Of a stretch of 64,000 bases of DNA, positions 34,373 through 46,368 are shown one piece after another. A program made the position numbers and the translations under genes. Under the pieces are notes generated by a model that saw only the letters and a list, made by a program, of their open reading frames with translations, did not search any database and was not told the DNA's origin. Source of the DNA: Paraburkholderia adhaesiva (GTDB taxonomy: Bacteria > Pseudomonadota > Gammaproteobacteria > Burkholderiales > Burkholderiaceae); NCBI RefSeq assembly GCF_021390575.1, contig NZ_JAJEJQ010000001.1, positions 186,001 to 250,000 on the forward strand, in the 5' to 3' direction. Positions within the stretch are counted from its first letter, which is position 1, and the number at the start of each line of letters is the position of its first letter.

Positions 34373-34657
34373 TCACCAGCGCCGCGGACCGTACCACTCG
34401 CGGCGGCCCGACCAGCGGCGGCCGTCCCAGTAGCGGTCGCCGTGCCAGCCGACATAGACGGCCGGCATCATCACGGGCGCAGGCTGATAGGCGGCGACGC
34501 GGACCGGCGGCGGCGCGACATACACCGGTGCGGGTGCAACGTACACCGGTGCGGGCACCCCAATGCTCAGGCCCACGGACACATGTGCCATTGCGGCTTG
34601 AGATGCGGTAAGGACGAGCGCCCCAGTGGCCACGGCAGCGAACAGTTTCGTTTTCAT
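34373..34657 (-). CDS. Small secreted protein with PVYVAP repeats
   Basis: The 94-residue precursor has a clear signal peptide (MKTKLFAAVATGALVLTASQAAMA). The mature part is Pro/Val/Tyr-rich: APVYVAP occurs twice, followed by PPPVRVAAYQPAP, and the protein ends with the Trp/Arg-rich segment WHGDRYWDGRRWSGR. Such proteins are common in Burkholderia and unassigned; periplasmic or surface location is likely. The ATG follows GGGGGC with a weak ribosome binding site. No catalytic motif is visible. Confidence 0.8.
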   Translation of the reverse strand: MKTKLFAAVATGALVLTASQAAMAHVSVGLSIGVPAPVYVAPAPVYVAPPPVRVAAYQPAPVMMPAVYVGWHGDRYWDGRRWSGRREWYGPRRW

Positions 34658-35032
34658 TGAAGCCCCCTTCGGTGGAAGAACGATTGCATGGCTTCAATCT
34701 AGCGGAGCGCGTTTCGCCTTGAGTTACCAAACTGCAACCATGTTCGACGAATTGTTCCAGGCTTGCTGGCGCGCTTTGGCGCTGTGCGATACACCATGCG
34801 CCCACGGCTGCCGCACGTTAATCGGCGCGTCGTACTGCGGTGCGTTGTAGCCGCGTTGATGGTGACCGCATGGCGTGCCCCACGCCTGAATAGGGCCGCT
34901 CGTGCAGAGGCCTGTAAGGCGGCGTAATAAAAGGGGGGCATTTCGTAATGAATGTAAAAAACCCGTAATTTAGAATAAGTACTTCATTAAGACGCGAAGC
35001 TTTCAGGGGTTCGCTTCAGCGTGAGGTATGTG
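34658..35032. other. Intergenic region upstream of the LPS-core-like gene
   Basis: About 375 bp between two divergent genes. Bases 34925-34995 turn sharply AT-rich (GTAATTTAGAATAAG lies at about 34966-34980) and probably hold the promoter of the rightward gene. No further gene or RNA is supported. Confidence 0.45.
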
Positions 35033-36079
35033 ATGCTTAACAAAATAGGTGTGCGGCAGCCCTCGCGTGCAGGCGAAGAGGCGTACAGAAAATCGCGCAC
35101 ATGGTCTGCGCCTGCACGGCGCGCCAGGAATACGTTTTTCAAGCTGTTCTACCGCTGGACCCACACGTGTGCGTTTCGCCACAACGAGCGGATCGCACAT
35201 GGCGTCGAAATTTCGCGCGACGAAGGTGGCCGCCTCACTGGCATGAGCATCCGGGGCCACGCGCTCCCGTGCGTGAACGGCGAGCCGCATGTCGCGCCCG
35301 ATCCGGCGGGCTGGCATCTCATTGCCACGGGCCCATCCGTCAACGAAATCGATTACAGGGCGCTGCCCATGCGCCGCGTGATGGGCGTCAACGGCGCCAT
35401 TGCGTTGCAGGAGCGGCAGGGCGTGCGCTTCGACGACTACTGCATCGTGGATTGCGGCTTCGTACGGAATCGGCCCGACCTCGTCGAACGCATTATCAAC
35501 GAGCCGCTCACGTTGTACGCGACGCCGTTCGTGCTCTGGTGCATCGCGGAGAAGTTCGACATCGCGCAAATGCGCTGCCGCGTGTTCCTGATCGATGAAC
35601 TGTTGCGTCCCGCTGGACAGCGTGCGCTCACCGTCGATGACTTGCGTGCTGCGCACGACTACACATCACTCGCGCTGTTCGACGCACCCGAGGCGCTGGG
35701 TTTCAGTCTCGATATCCGGCGCGGTGTCTTCGAGGGCCGCACAGTTGCGTATGCCGCGCTGCAGGTGCTCGCCTCGCTCGGCGCGAAGCGCATCTTTTTG
35801 CACGGCGTCGATCTCTCCGATGCCGCACGCACGCCGCGCTTTTATGAATCGCCGGGCCAGATGCAGCCGAACCATCTCGACTGCAGTTTCCACGACTTCA
35901 TCGAGCCGTCCTTTCGTCACGCGGCGGCGCTGCTGCGCAGCCGCGGTGTGCATGTGATGAATCTCTCGATGAAGAGCGCACTAAGCGAGGACGTCTTTCC
36001 GAAGGTGCGCTGGCAGACGCTCGCGCACGCGGCAACTGTGTGCGAGCCTGAACTCGCGGGACAAGCCGCGTCGGTATGA
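35033..36079 (+). CDS. Probable LPS-core or glycan transferase-like protein (WaaZ/DUF115-like), orphan
   Basis: The 348-residue protein has no signal peptide or membrane segment. The central part shows a nucleotide-sugar-binding-like start (GWHLIATGPSVNEIDYRAL, around 95), VMGVNGAIALQE, FDDYCIVDCGFVRN, and later LASLGAKRIFLHGVDLSD with NHLDCSFHDFIEPSF. The GPS...ID and GVD patterns resemble WaaZ/sialyltransferase-like and DUF115 glycan enzymes that act on LPS or flagellin, but the match is by eye only. I start at the ATG at 35033 with GAGG 6 nt upstream; a GTG four codons earlier is possible. The gene is alone and its upstream DNA is AT-rich, which may point to acquisition. Confidence 0.55.
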   Translation: MLNKIGVRQPSRAGEEAYRKSRTWSAPARRARNTFFKLFYRWTHTCAFRHNERIAHGVEISRDEGGRLTGMSIRGHALPCVNGEPHVAPDPAGWHLIATGPSVNEIDYRALPMRRVMGVNGAIALQERQGVRFDDYCIVDCGFVRNRPDLVERIINEPLTLYATPFVLWCIAEKFDIAQMRCRVFLIDELLRPAGQRALTVDDLRAAHDYTSLALFDAPEALGFSLDIRRGVFEGRTVAYAALQVLASLGAKRIFLHGVDLSDAARTPRFYESPGQMQPNHLDCSFHDFIEPSFRHAAALLRSRGVHVMNLSMKSALSEDVFPKVRWQTLAHAATVCEPELAGQAASV

Positions 36080-36152
36080 TGTGACGCGCGTCGCGCGAAC
36101 CGGGTGCTGCGGGGCGTGGCAACACCGTCGCTGCCCGCAACCTGGTCTCGAA

Positions 36153-37781
36153 TTACTGCACCGAGACGTCCGCGAAGTTCTGGCGCCCGAACGGACTCAC
36201 ACGATAACCGCTCACATTCGTGCGGGTGATCGCCGCGGCGGTCGGGTAGCCGAGCGGAATCCACAGCGCCTGATCGTGGATGATTTTCTGCGCGGCTTCG
36301 TAGAGCTTCACGCGTTTGGCCTGATCGGCGGTGGCCTTGCCTTCGGAGATCAGCTTGTCGAGTTGAGGATCGCAGAAGCGCGCGAAGTTGATGCCCGATT
36401 GCACCGCATTGCAGCTGAAGAGCGGCGAGAGGTAATTGTCGGGGTCGCCGTTATCGCCGGCCCAGCCCATGAAAAGCGAGTCGTGCTGGCCTTGCTTCGC
36501 CTGCTTGATCAACTCGCCCCATTCGATCACCTTGATGTCCGCCTTCACGCCAATCTTCGCGAAGTCGGCCTGCAACAGTTCGGCACCGGCGCGCGGATTC
36601 GGATTGAGCACACTGCCGTTGGGGCGCACCCAGATCGTCGTTGAAAAGCCGTTCGGAAAACCCGCCTCGGCGAGCCATTGCTTCGCCTTCGCCGGATCAT
36701 ACGGATACGGCTGTACAGACTTGTTGTAGCCCCAGGTGATCGGCGGCCACGGATTCGTCGCCGGCGTCGCCGTGTTGTCGAACACGGTCTTCAGGTACGT
36801 CGTGCGGTCGAACGCCATGTTCAGCGCTTGACGCACCTTCTGGTTGTCGAGCGGCTTCTGCTGCGTGTTCAGCGCGACGAACGCCGTCATGAACGCGGGC
36901 GTCTCGACCACGTTCAGCGTCTTGTCGGCCTTCGCCGCCGCGACGTCCTGCGGCTTCGGAGAAAGCGCGATCTGGCATTCGCCGGCCTTCACCTTCTGTG
37001 CGCGCACTGCGGCGTCGGGTGTGATCGCGTAGATCAGACGTTCCACCTTCGGCTTCGGCCCCCAGTACGCCGGGTTCACGTCGTAGCGGATCAACGCGTC
37101 CTTCGTGTAGCTCTTCAGCACGAACGGGCCCGTACCGACCGGCTTCGCGTTGAGGTCGGTTTCATTGCCCGCTTTGTGGAGCTGGTCGGCGTATTCGGCG
37201 GAATAGACCGACGCGAAGCCCATCGTCAGGATCGCGAGAAACGTGGCGTTCGGCTCGGTCAGTACGAAGCGGACAGTGCTGTCGTCGACTTTGGATACGG
37301 ACTTGATGAGCTTCGGCAATCCCATCGACTGTGCGTGCGGAAAGCCGCTCGCGCCCGCCACCTTGTGCCACGGATTGTTCGCATCGAGCATGCGTGCGAA
37401 CGTGAAGACGACATCGTCGGCGTTCAGCGCGCGCGTGGGCTTGAACCATCCGGTCGTCTGGAATTGCACGTTGGGGCGCAGATGGAACGTGTACGTGAGG
37501 CCATCGGCGCTTACGTCCCACTTGTCGGCGAGCGCGGGCGCGACTTTCTTTGCAGCCTCGTCATACGCGACGAGCGAGTTGAAAATCACGTCCGCGGACG
37601 CGTTGGTCGTCACGAGCGAATTGAACTGCACGACGTCGAAACCGTCCGGGCTCGATTCGGTGCAGACCGTCAGTGGCTTCGCGAGCGTGCTCGCACTTGC
37701 GCAGGCGAGCGTGGCGCCGAGGACGCACAATGCGGCGGCGCGCAGGCCGACGAGCGCAGGGACGGGCGAGATGAGGCGCAT
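36153..37781 (-). CDS. Peptide ABC transporter periplasmic binding protein (DppA-like)
   Basis: The 542-residue precursor begins with a signal peptide (PVPALVGLRAAALCVLGATLACASA) and is a full-length SBP_bac_5 family protein. It has the typical CTESSPDGFDVVQFNS opening, VIFNSLVAYD, the Trp-rich KWDVSADGLTYTFHLR, GTGPFVLKSY, and FMGWAGDNGDPDNYLSPLFSC, the dipeptide-binding pocket region. The motifs match dipeptide-binding DppA more than oligopeptide-binding OppA. It delivers peptides to a Dpp permease that is not encoded here. The start at 37781 has GGAG upstream; the longer frame before it is not protein-like. Confidence 0.92.
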   Translation of the reverse strand: MRLISPVPALVGLRAAALCVLGATLACASASTLAKPLTVCTESSPDGFDVVQFNSLVTTNASADVIFNSLVAYDEAAKKVAPALADKWDVSADGLTYTFHLRPNVQFQTTGWFKPTRALNADDVVFTFARMLDANNPWHKVAGASGFPHAQSMGLPKLIKSVSKVDDSTVRFVLTEPNATFLAILTMGFASVYSAEYADQLHKAGNETDLNAKPVGTGPFVLKSYTKDALIRYDVNPAYWGPKPKVERLIYAITPDAAVRAQKVKAGECQIALSPKPQDVAAAKADKTLNVVETPAFMTAFVALNTQQKPLDNQKVRQALNMAFDRTTYLKTVFDNTATPATNPWPPITWGYNKSVQPYPYDPAKAKQWLAEAGFPNGFSTTIWVRPNGSVLNPNPRAGAELLQADFAKIGVKADIKVIEWGELIKQAKQGQHDSLFMGWAGDNGDPDNYLSPLFSCNAVQSGINFARFCDPQLDKLISEGKATADQAKRVKLYEAAQKIIHDQALWIPLGYPTAAAITRTNVSGYRVSPFGRQNFADVSVQ

Positions 37782-38004
37782 GGATACTCCGGTTGTCTGC
37801 GGTAGCGTTCTGGCACACCCCGTCACGTGGGGTTGTTTTGCGCGCGACGCGGAATGGACGACGTGCGGTGTGGCGAGCGTGGGACGGCCCGATCGGGAAA
37901 GCTTATCGAAGGGAAATTGTCGGGACAACAACTTAATCCGCCTGGCCCGTGTGCACACGCGTTTTTTTCACCGCGTGTACCGGGGCCGCGCGGGCGTGCA
38001 CGGC

Positions 38005-38781
38005 TCAGTGGTCGGCGGTGGCGCGCGGCTTGCGCGGGGCCTTCTCGAACACGCGGTCGTAGAGCCAGCGCGGCAGCGCGCGCAAGAGCGTTGCGGCCAC
38101 GCGCATCGGCCACGGAAAGACCGCAAACGACGTGCCGTGCGCGATCGCATCGGCGGTTTTGGCGGCGAAGCGGTCGACGTCCATGAGAAACGGCATGCGA
38201 TACGGATTCTTCGCCGTCATCGGCGTGCGGATATAGCCCGGCGCGATCGTGACGACGTTCACGCCGAACGGACGCATCTCGACGCGCAGCGCTTCGAGAT
38301 AGGTCAGCGCCGCGGCCTTCGATGCGCTGTAGGCCCCCGAGCCTGGCAGCCCGCGCACACCGGCCACGCTCGCAATGCCGACTAGCGCGCCGTGCCGCGC
38401 TTCGCACATTGCGGCGGCGAACGGCTCGAAGGTGGCGACCATGCCGAAGTAGTTGGTGTCCATCACATCGCGAAAGGTTGCGAGGTCGCCGTGACCGGTG
38501 AGGGCGCCGCGGCTCACGCCCGCGTTGGCGATCACGACGTCCGGCAGGCCGTGCTCCGCGATGAACGCGCGCGCGGCAGCGGCGAGCGCATCGGCGTCGC
38601 GCACGTCGGCGGGGTAGATGGCGATGGGATGCTGCGGGTGGGACTGCTGGAAGCCAGCGATGGCATCGGCGCGGCGCGCGACGAGCCCGAGAATGGCGCC
38701 GCGCCGCGCGTATTCGGCGGCCAGCGCCGCGCCGATACCGCTCGACGCGCCGGTGATGAAGACCTTGAGCGGTTGACTCAT
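38005..38781 (-). CDS. Short-chain dehydrogenase/reductase (SDR), classical
   Basis: The 258-residue protein has the classical SDR set: the cofactor motif TGASSGIGAALA near residue 10, NAG at 87, the catalytic Ser in IASVAG and the YSASK motif near 150, and PGYIRTPM after it. The C-terminal 30 residues are hydrophobic and basic (PRWLYDRVFEKAPRKPRA), suggesting membrane association. The substrate is unknown. It follows dsbA by 16 nt on the same strand and belongs to the argS-SPOR-dsbA-SDR group seen in many Burkholderia. A weak hairpin (ACACGCG/CGCGTGT, 37955-37978) lies 30 bp downstream. Confidence 0.92.
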   Translation of the reverse strand: MSQPLKVFITGASSGIGAALAAEYARRGAILGLVARRADAIAGFQQSHPQHPIAIYPADVRDADALAAAARAFIAEHGLPDVVIANAGVSRGALTGHGDLATFRDVMDTNYFGMVATFEPFAAAMCEARHGALVGIASVAGVRGLPGSGAYSASKAAALTYLEALRVEMRPFGVNVVTIAPGYIRTPMTAKNPYRMPFLMDVDRFAAKTADAIAHGTSFAVFPWPMRVAATLLRALPRWLYDRVFEKAPRKPRATADH

Positions 38782-38797
38782 ACGGGCGCGCCGGGAC

Positions 38798-39436
38798 TTA
38801 CATCTGCTTCGCGCGGACTCGCGAGACGAGGTAGTCGAGCACCTCGAGCGTGCGCGGCAGGCTGTTGGTCTGGCCCGGGCCGGTCAAGTACTTGCCCTGA
38901 ACGGCGAGCGTCGGGACACCGTTGATGTTGAACGCGGCGGTGACTTCCTTGTCGCGCTGGAGGGCGCTCTGCACCGAGAACGAGTTGTACGCCTCCATGA
39001 ACTTCTTCGGATCGACGCCTTGGGTCGCGAGGAACTTGGCCTGATCCTCCGGCGTGAGCAGGTAGTTCTTGTTCACGTGGATTTCATTGAAGATAGCGGG
39101 CGTGAGCTTCTGCGAGAGACCCAGCGAATCGACCGCGTAGAACAGCTTCGAATGCGGGATGAAGTCGTCGCGGAACGCCACCGGCACGCGCTTGAACACG
39201 ACGTCCGGGGCTTGCTTCTTGATCCAGGCTTCGAGGAGCGGATCGAATTCGGCACAGTGCGGGCAGCCGTACCACATGAACTCGATGACTTCGATTTTGC
39301 CCGCGGGCGCATTGACCGGCTGCGGAGTCGCGAGGGTCGAGTAGTCTTTGCCGGCCACGGGCGCGGCAGGCGCCGCATGCGCGAGCCCGACGAACATCGA
39401 GAGCGAGAGCAAAAGCGAACCAAGAATTCGTTTCAT
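38798..39436 (-). CDS. dsbA: Periplasmic thiol:disulfide interchange protein DsbA
   Basis: The 212-residue precursor has a 21-residue signal peptide (to GLAHA) and a thioredoxin fold with an inserted helical domain. The active site is CPHC in FMWYGCPHCAEF, and the cis-Pro loop is GVPTLAV. It oxidises cysteine pairs in exported proteins; the disulfide-containing pilins, usher and chaperone system in this window are plausible clients. It is preceded by the SPOR gene and followed by an SDR gene on the same strand. Start at 39436 opens the signal peptide; an in-frame start 51 bp upstream is not conserved. Confidence 0.95.
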   Translation of the reverse strand: MKRILGSLLLSLSMFVGLAHAAPAAPVAGKDYSTLATPQPVNAPAGKIEVIEFMWYGCPHCAEFDPLLEAWIKKQAPDVVFKRVPVAFRDDFIPHSKLFYAVDSLGLSQKLTPAIFNEIHVNKNYLLTPEDQAKFLATQGVDPKKFMEAYNSFSVQSALQRDKEVTAAFNINGVPTLAVQGKYLTGPGQTNSLPRTLEVLDYLVSRVRAKQM

Positions 39437-39622
39437 GTTCTGTTGACCTTCGTTGACTTGGCCGGCATAGCCGGCGTTGAACCGCATTGCCCCTTGCGCG
39501 AGCGACGCTCGTACCGGGCTTGCTCCGACATGCGGGGTTGCTGCGTTGCTTGTTGCCCGCGGGGTGCGCCGCCCGCGCGCCCTGCAAGCGGGCGGGACGG
39601 CGGCGCGGTGCGGGCGCCTGGG

Positions 39623-40432
39623 TTACTGCTTGCTGAAACGGATAACGGCTGTATCGATTCCCGCGTCTGACAGACGCTGACGCGTGGAGTTCATCTCGTC
39701 GAACTTCCCGAACGGGCCGATGCGGACTCGATAATACGTCACACCGCCCGCGTCGCGCTGGGTGACCTTCGATTCGAAGCCCTGAAACGCGAGACGCGCG
39801 CGCTGCTGCTCGGCGTCGGACGAGGTCTTGTACGCGCCTACCTGCAGGAAGTAGCCGGCGTTCGCGTCTGCGGCGCCAGGCGCTGCCGCGCTGCTCTGCG
39901 CAGGCTTGGCGGCCGGAGCGGGGACGGCCGTTGCGGACTTTTGCGGCTCATTGTTCGCGAGCGTCTGCGGCGGAATACCCGTCGACGACTTCTTCACGGG
40001 ATTGGCCGCGTTGGCGTTGGCCACATCATTCGAACCGGCGGCGGGCGGGGCGACGGCAATGCCGTTCGCGCTCGCCGGGGCCGATCCCGGCACTTCGACG
40101 ATCTGCGGCTCGTCGAGCATGCCCGGCTGCGACGGGTTCGCGGATTGACCCGGTGCTGTATTGGGCGGCGTGGTTTGCGCCGTCTGCGGTACCGGCTGGC
40201 CCGGCGACTTGCCCTGCAGCGCGCGGTTCGGGTCGTACTGGGCGTCGGGCTGGCTCGCGTCGGAGGCGGCCGGCGGGGCGACCTTCGCAACGAACGGCGT
40301 CGGCGCGCGCGTGATGTAGAGCGCTACCACCACCGCGATCGCGAGGCCGACAATCAGCCCCAGGACGACACCGAGAAACGTACCCCCGGACTGCTTCGAC
40401 TGCTGTTTTGTAGTGCGGCGCGGTTGTGCCAT
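39623..40432 (-). CDS. SPOR-domain inner-membrane protein (FtsN-like)
   Basis: The 269-residue protein is a bitopic membrane protein: a short basic cytoplasmic start (MAQPRRTTKQQSKQ), one membrane helix (FLGVVLGLIVGLAIAVVVALYI, residues 18-39), a long Pro/Ala/Gln linker, and a C-terminal SPOR domain (GYFLQVGAYKTSSDAEQQRARL, VTYYRVRIGPFG, residues 193-265). SPOR domains bind denuded septal peptidoglycan. FtsN-type function in division is likely but small SPOR proteins are several per genome. It lies 104 bp after argS, in the same direction. Confidence 0.9.
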   Translation of the reverse strand: MAQPRRTTKQQSKQSGGTFLGVVLGLIVGLAIAVVVALYITRAPTPFVAKVAPPAASDASQPDAQYDPNRALQGKSPGQPVPQTAQTTPPNTAPGQSANPSQPGMLDEPQIVEVPGSAPASANGIAVAPPAAGSNDVANANAANPVKKSSTGIPPQTLANNEPQKSATAVPAPAAKPAQSSAAAPGAADANAGYFLQVGAYKTSSDAEQQRARLAFQGFESKVTQRDAGGVTYYRVRIGPFGKFDEMNSTRQRLSDAGIDTAVIRFSKQ

Positions 40433-40536
40433 CGTCTGAATCACCTGCAAACAAGGAATCCTGGAACTACCGCCCGCAATCAAGCGGACGGCCCCATACA
40501 TGTCGCTTCGCGTGTCGCTCTCGCGCGTGGTCGCTG

Positions 40537-42321
40537 TTACATGCGCTCGGGCGCGGAGACGCCGATCACCGCAAGACCGTTCGCGAGCACCTGGCGCGTG
40601 GCCGCGAGCAGGGCGACGCGGGCGTCGCGCTCGGCGGCATCATCGACGAGTACGCGTTCGGCATTGTAGAACGAGTGAAACTCGGCGGCGAGTTCGCGCA
40701 GATAGAACGCCACGGCGTGCGGTGCGAGTTCGGCGGCGGCGTGCGTGAGCATGTCGGGGAACTCGCCGAGCTTCGCGATCAGTGCGAGCGAGCGCTCGCT
40801 CGACAGCGGCGCGAGACCGACCTTGGGCAGCGCAGCCAGGTTGCCGCCGTGCTTCGCCTGCCAGTCGTTCAGGATCGACGAGATCCGCGCGTGCGCGTAC
40901 TGCACGTAGTACACGGGGTTTTCATCGTTCTGCTTGAGCGCGAGGTCGATGTCGAACACGAATTCGGTGTCGGCCTTACGGGAGATGAGGAAGAAGCGCA
41001 CGGCGTCGCGGCCGCGGCGGATCGTGGCCTCGTCGAGCAGTTCGGGCGAGACTTCGCTGTCCGGCGTGGCGCCGCCCGACCATTCGATCAGATCGCGCAC
41101 CGTCACGTAACTGCCCGCGCGCTTGGAGATCTTCACTTCCTGGCCGTCGCGCATCACGGTGACCATCTTGTGCAGCACGTAGTCGGGATAGCCCTTCGGA
41201 ATGCCGATGCCGAGCGCCTGCAGGCCCGCGCGCACGCGTGCGATGGTGCCGTGGTGGTCCGAGCCCTGCACGTTGATGACCTTCGTGAAGCCGCGCTCCC
41301 ACTTGGTGACGTGGTAGGCGACGTCGGGCAGGAAGTACGTGTAGGTGCCGTCGGACTTGCGCATCACGCGGTCCTTGTCGTCACCGTAGTCGGTGGTCTT
41401 GAGCCACAGCGCGCCGCCCTCGTCGTAGGTCTCTCCCGACGCGACCAGTGCCTCGACGGTCTTCTCCACGCGGCCTTCGGTGTAAAGCGACGATTCGAGG
41501 TAATAGCGGTCGAATTTCACGCCGAACGCCTGCAGATCCAGATCCTGCTCGTGGCGCAGATACGCGACGGCGAAGCGGCGGATTGCGTCGATGTCTTCGG
41601 GATCCTGCGCGCCCTTCACCGGCTCGCCGTCCTTCGCGGCGACCGTTTCGCCCGCGAGATAGTCCTGCGCGATATCGGCGATGTACTCGCCGTTGTACGC
41701 GGATTCGGGCCAGCCCGCGTCGCCGGGCTTCAGGCCGCGCGCGCGCGCCTGGGTCGAGACGGCGAGATTGTGGATCTGCACGCCCGCGTCGTTGTAATAG
41801 AACTCGCGGTGCACGTCGTAGCCCTGCGAGGCGAGCACGTTGGAAATGGCGTCGCCGAGCGCGGCCTGGCGGCCGTGGCCGACGTGCAGCGGGCCCGTGG
41901 GGTTCGCGGACACGAACTCGACCAGCACGCGCTTGCCCGCTTCCAGCTTCGAGCGGCCGAACGCCTCGCCTTCGGCGAACACGGCGCCGATTACGTCGCG
42001 TTTCGAGCTCGCCGTGAGGCGCAGGTTGATGAAGCCGGGGCCGGCCACTTCGGCCGCTTCGACGAGGCCCGCGGCTGCAGGCAGCGCGAGCGCGGCATCG
42101 ACGATCTGCTGCGCAAGCTGGCGCGGATTGGCGCGCAGCGGCTTGGCGAGCTGCATCGCGACGTTGCAGGCGACGTCGCCGTGCGCGGCGACCTTGGGTC
42201 GCTCGAGCGTGATGGCGGGCATGACGAATGCCGATTCGGTGGCCCCTTCGATGGCTTTGGCCACCTGACCAACTGCGTCGGCGAGCAGGGTCTCCAGGGT
42301 GTGTTTCTGTGCGGGCAGCAT
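40537..42321 (-). CDS. argS: Arginyl-tRNA synthetase
   Basis: The 594-residue protein is a complete class I arginyl-tRNA synthetase: an N-terminal additional domain for the tRNA D-loop, the HIGH-type motif in [20 protein letters not shown], the KMSKS-equivalent KISKRAG, and the DALR anticodon-binding domain ([15 protein letters not shown]) to the C-terminus [20 protein letters not shown]. It charges tRNA(Arg) in the cytosol. The promoter must lie in the 358-bp gap shared with the divergent DUF1840 gene, which contains a palindrome. SPOR, dsbA and SDR genes follow. Confidence 0.97.
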   Translation of the reverse strand: MLPAQKHTLETLLADAVGQVAKAIEGATESAFVMPAITLERPKVAAHGDVACNVAMQLAKPLRANPRQLAQQIVDAALALPAAAGLVEAAEVAGPGFINLRLTASSKRDVIGAVFAEGEAFGRSKLEAGKRVLVEFVSANPTGPLHVGHGRQAALGDAISNVLASQGYDVHREFYYNDAGVQIHNLAVSTQARARGLKPGDAGWPESAYNGEYIADIAQDYLAGETVAAKDGEPVKGAQDPEDIDAIRRFAVAYLRHEQDLDLQAFGVKFDRYYLESSLYTEGRVEKTVEALVASGETYDEGGALWLKTTDYGDDKDRVMRKSDGTYTYFLPDVAYHVTKWERGFTKVINVQGSDHHGTIARVRAGLQALGIGIPKGYPDYVLHKMVTVMRDGQEVKISKRAGSYVTVRDLIEWSGGATPDSEVSPELLDEATIRRGRDAVRFFLISRKADTEFVFDIDLALKQNDENPVYYVQYAHARISSILNDWQAKHGGNLAALPKVGLAPLSSERSLALIAKLGEFPDMLTHAAAELAPHAVAFYLRELAAEFHSFYNAERVLVDDAAERDARVALLAATRQVLANGLAVIGVSAPERM

Positions 42322-42679
42322 GCTTGTTGCAGATCCTGTGCGGGTGATTGGGTGCGGTCCGATGACACGGGCCGGGGCGTGCCGTCAGTGTGCCGTCGAC
42401 TGCGACGGGTGAGGGCGGGCGTGGTGGCCGTGGCTCGCGCGCGCTGTCTGGCGCGAATCCGGCCCGCGCCTTGCCGGCCGCGCCCTACGGGTAATTCGTT
42501 CAGAGGGATTTTAGCAGGTGCTAATATGTGTAATGCGATGCCCTGCAAGGGCGGACGCGGCCCCGCAGGCAGCCGCCGCGCGGGTGCCTTGCCGGGTGGG
42601 CTTGTCGGCTGCGCGATGGGCGTGTTTCGCGGTTTGTCGGCCGGAAGGTGCGGACCTCAAAAATCAAAAGGGAGCAGTC
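42322..42679. other. Divergent intergenic region between argS and the DUF1840 gene
   Basis: This 358-bp region has to hold the argS promoter (leftward) and the DUF1840 promoter (rightward). A perfect palindrome lies at 42511-42524. The stretch 42580-42660 is GC-rich; GGAGCAG at 42671-42677 is the DUF1840 ribosome binding site. No gene is supported. Confidence 0.5.
42511..42524. promoter_or_regulatory. Perfect palindrome with 6-bp half-sites
   Basis: TTAGCAGGTGCTAA consists of TTAGCA and its exact inverse TGCTAA with a 2-nt centre. It overlaps the likely -10 region of the rightward gene (CTAATATG follows). The geometry fits a dimeric regulator binding between argS and the DUF1840 gene, but no regulator can be named. 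Confidence 0.4.
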
Positions 42680-43006
42680 ATGCTGGTTACATTCAAATGC
42701 CATGCGGCGCCTGATGTCATGATGATGGACAACCTCGCACAGTACCTGCTCGGCATCATCGGCAAACGGCTTGCAGCGCGCGGCGTGATTACCCACGACG
42801 AACTCGATACCGCGATCACGAAGCTCGAAACGGCGATCGCCACGGACAAGAAGGAGGGCGCCGAGCACCAGGGCCACTTCCACGAAGGCGAGGACGATCA
42901 CGCTCCCCACGAGTTGCCCGTTGGCCTTGCCCAGCGCGCGTTCCCGTTCCTCGACATGCTGCGCGCGGCGCGCAAGGAACAGAACGATATCGTGTGGGGC
43001 CTTTAA
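42680..43006 (+). CDS. DUF1840 protein
   Basis: The 108-residue protein matches DUF1840, a small family found mainly in beta-proteobacteria: MLVTFKCHAAPDVMMMDNLAQYLLGIIGKRL at the start, a His/Glu-rich middle (HQGHFHEGEDDHAPH) that could bind metal, and AFPFLDMLRAARKEQNDIVWGL at the end. Function is unknown. It starts at the ATG at 42680 with GGAG upstream and is followed by a bidirectional terminator. Confidence 0.92.
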   Translation: MLVTFKCHAAPDVMMMDNLAQYLLGIIGKRLAARGVITHDELDTAITKLETAIATDKKEGAEHQGHFHEGEDDHAPHELPVGLAQRAFPFLDMLRAARKEQNDIVWGL

Positions 43007-43084
43007 GGGCACACACGGGCCGGTCTGGCTGATGGCTTCGCGGGAGCGCGACCCGCGTTGCGTTGGCGCCGGTTTCTTCAGGAC

Positions 43085-43118
43085 AAAAAAGAGCCCGCAT
43101 TTGCGGGCTCTTTGCTTT
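43085..43118. terminator. Bidirectional rho-independent terminator
   Basis: GAGCCCGC (43091-43098) pairs with GCGGGCTC (43103-43110) around ATTT, with six A before and a T-rich run after. It lies between the DUF1840 gene and the convergent small secreted-protein gene and can stop both transcripts. Confidence 0.92.
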
Positions 43119-43160
43119 TTGCGGGCCGCGTGACGCGGCATTGGACGTGGCTGCTGGCGG

Positions 43161-43352
43161 CTAGGCCGCGGCGGCGGTCGAGGCCGCGTCTTTTTTCGCC
43201 TTTTTCACCTTCGGTTTCTTCACATGCTTTTCAGTGGGCGCCGAGTACGACGACACGGCACTCGATTCCTGCGGCGCAACCGCCTGGGCAAACGACGGCT
43301 GGGCAAGCGCGGCGACGCCCAAGGCTGTCACCATCAACATCAGCTTCTTCAT
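43161..43352 (-). CDS. Small secreted lysine-rich protein
   Basis: The 63-residue precursor has a signal peptide (MKKLMLMVTALGVAALAQPSFA) and a 41-residue mature part that ends in a very basic stretch (EKHVKKPKVKKAKKDAAS). It has no family that I recognise; similar short secreted basic proteins occur near metH in Burkholderia. GGAG stands 8 nt upstream of the ATG at 43352, which I prefer over an in-frame start ten codons earlier. Convergent with DUF1840. Confidence 0.7.
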   Translation of the reverse strand: MKKLMLMVTALGVAALAQPSFAQAVAPQESSAVSSYSAPTEKHVKKPKVKKAKKDAASTAAAA

Positions 43353-43550
43353 ACGATTACTCCGTCGGTAGTTGCTTTTCATGACTTGCTGATGGGCCAG
43401 CCGGTATGGCGCCGGAGACGACGCAACGCGTCGCCTGCCGTAATCGCTTGACCGATACGGCCCTCAGGCCTGTGGAGGTGTCCCATCTTACAAAGACGAA
43501 GCGCCGCGTGCAGCAGAACGTTCAGGCCGCCGCACGCGCGCTTCCAGTTG

Positions 43551-46268
<2,718 letters not shown>

Positions 46269-46305
46269 GGCGTGGGGCCGGGTCGTCGGGTTGTCTTGGG
46301 TGGCG

Positions 46306-46323
46306 GCGGGGCTTGCACCCCGC
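46306..46323. repeat. Hairpin between the two metH halves
   Basis: GCGGGG (46306-46311) pairs with CCCCGC (46318-46323) around CTTGCA. It lies in the 100-bp spacer between the two halves of split metH. It has no T-tract and probably does not terminate transcription; it may set the ratio of the two polypeptides by RNA processing. Confidence 0.4.
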
Positions 46324-46368
46324 GCGATTGCGGCACCGCGCTTCGCGGCCGCATCGTGAATCGTGAGT

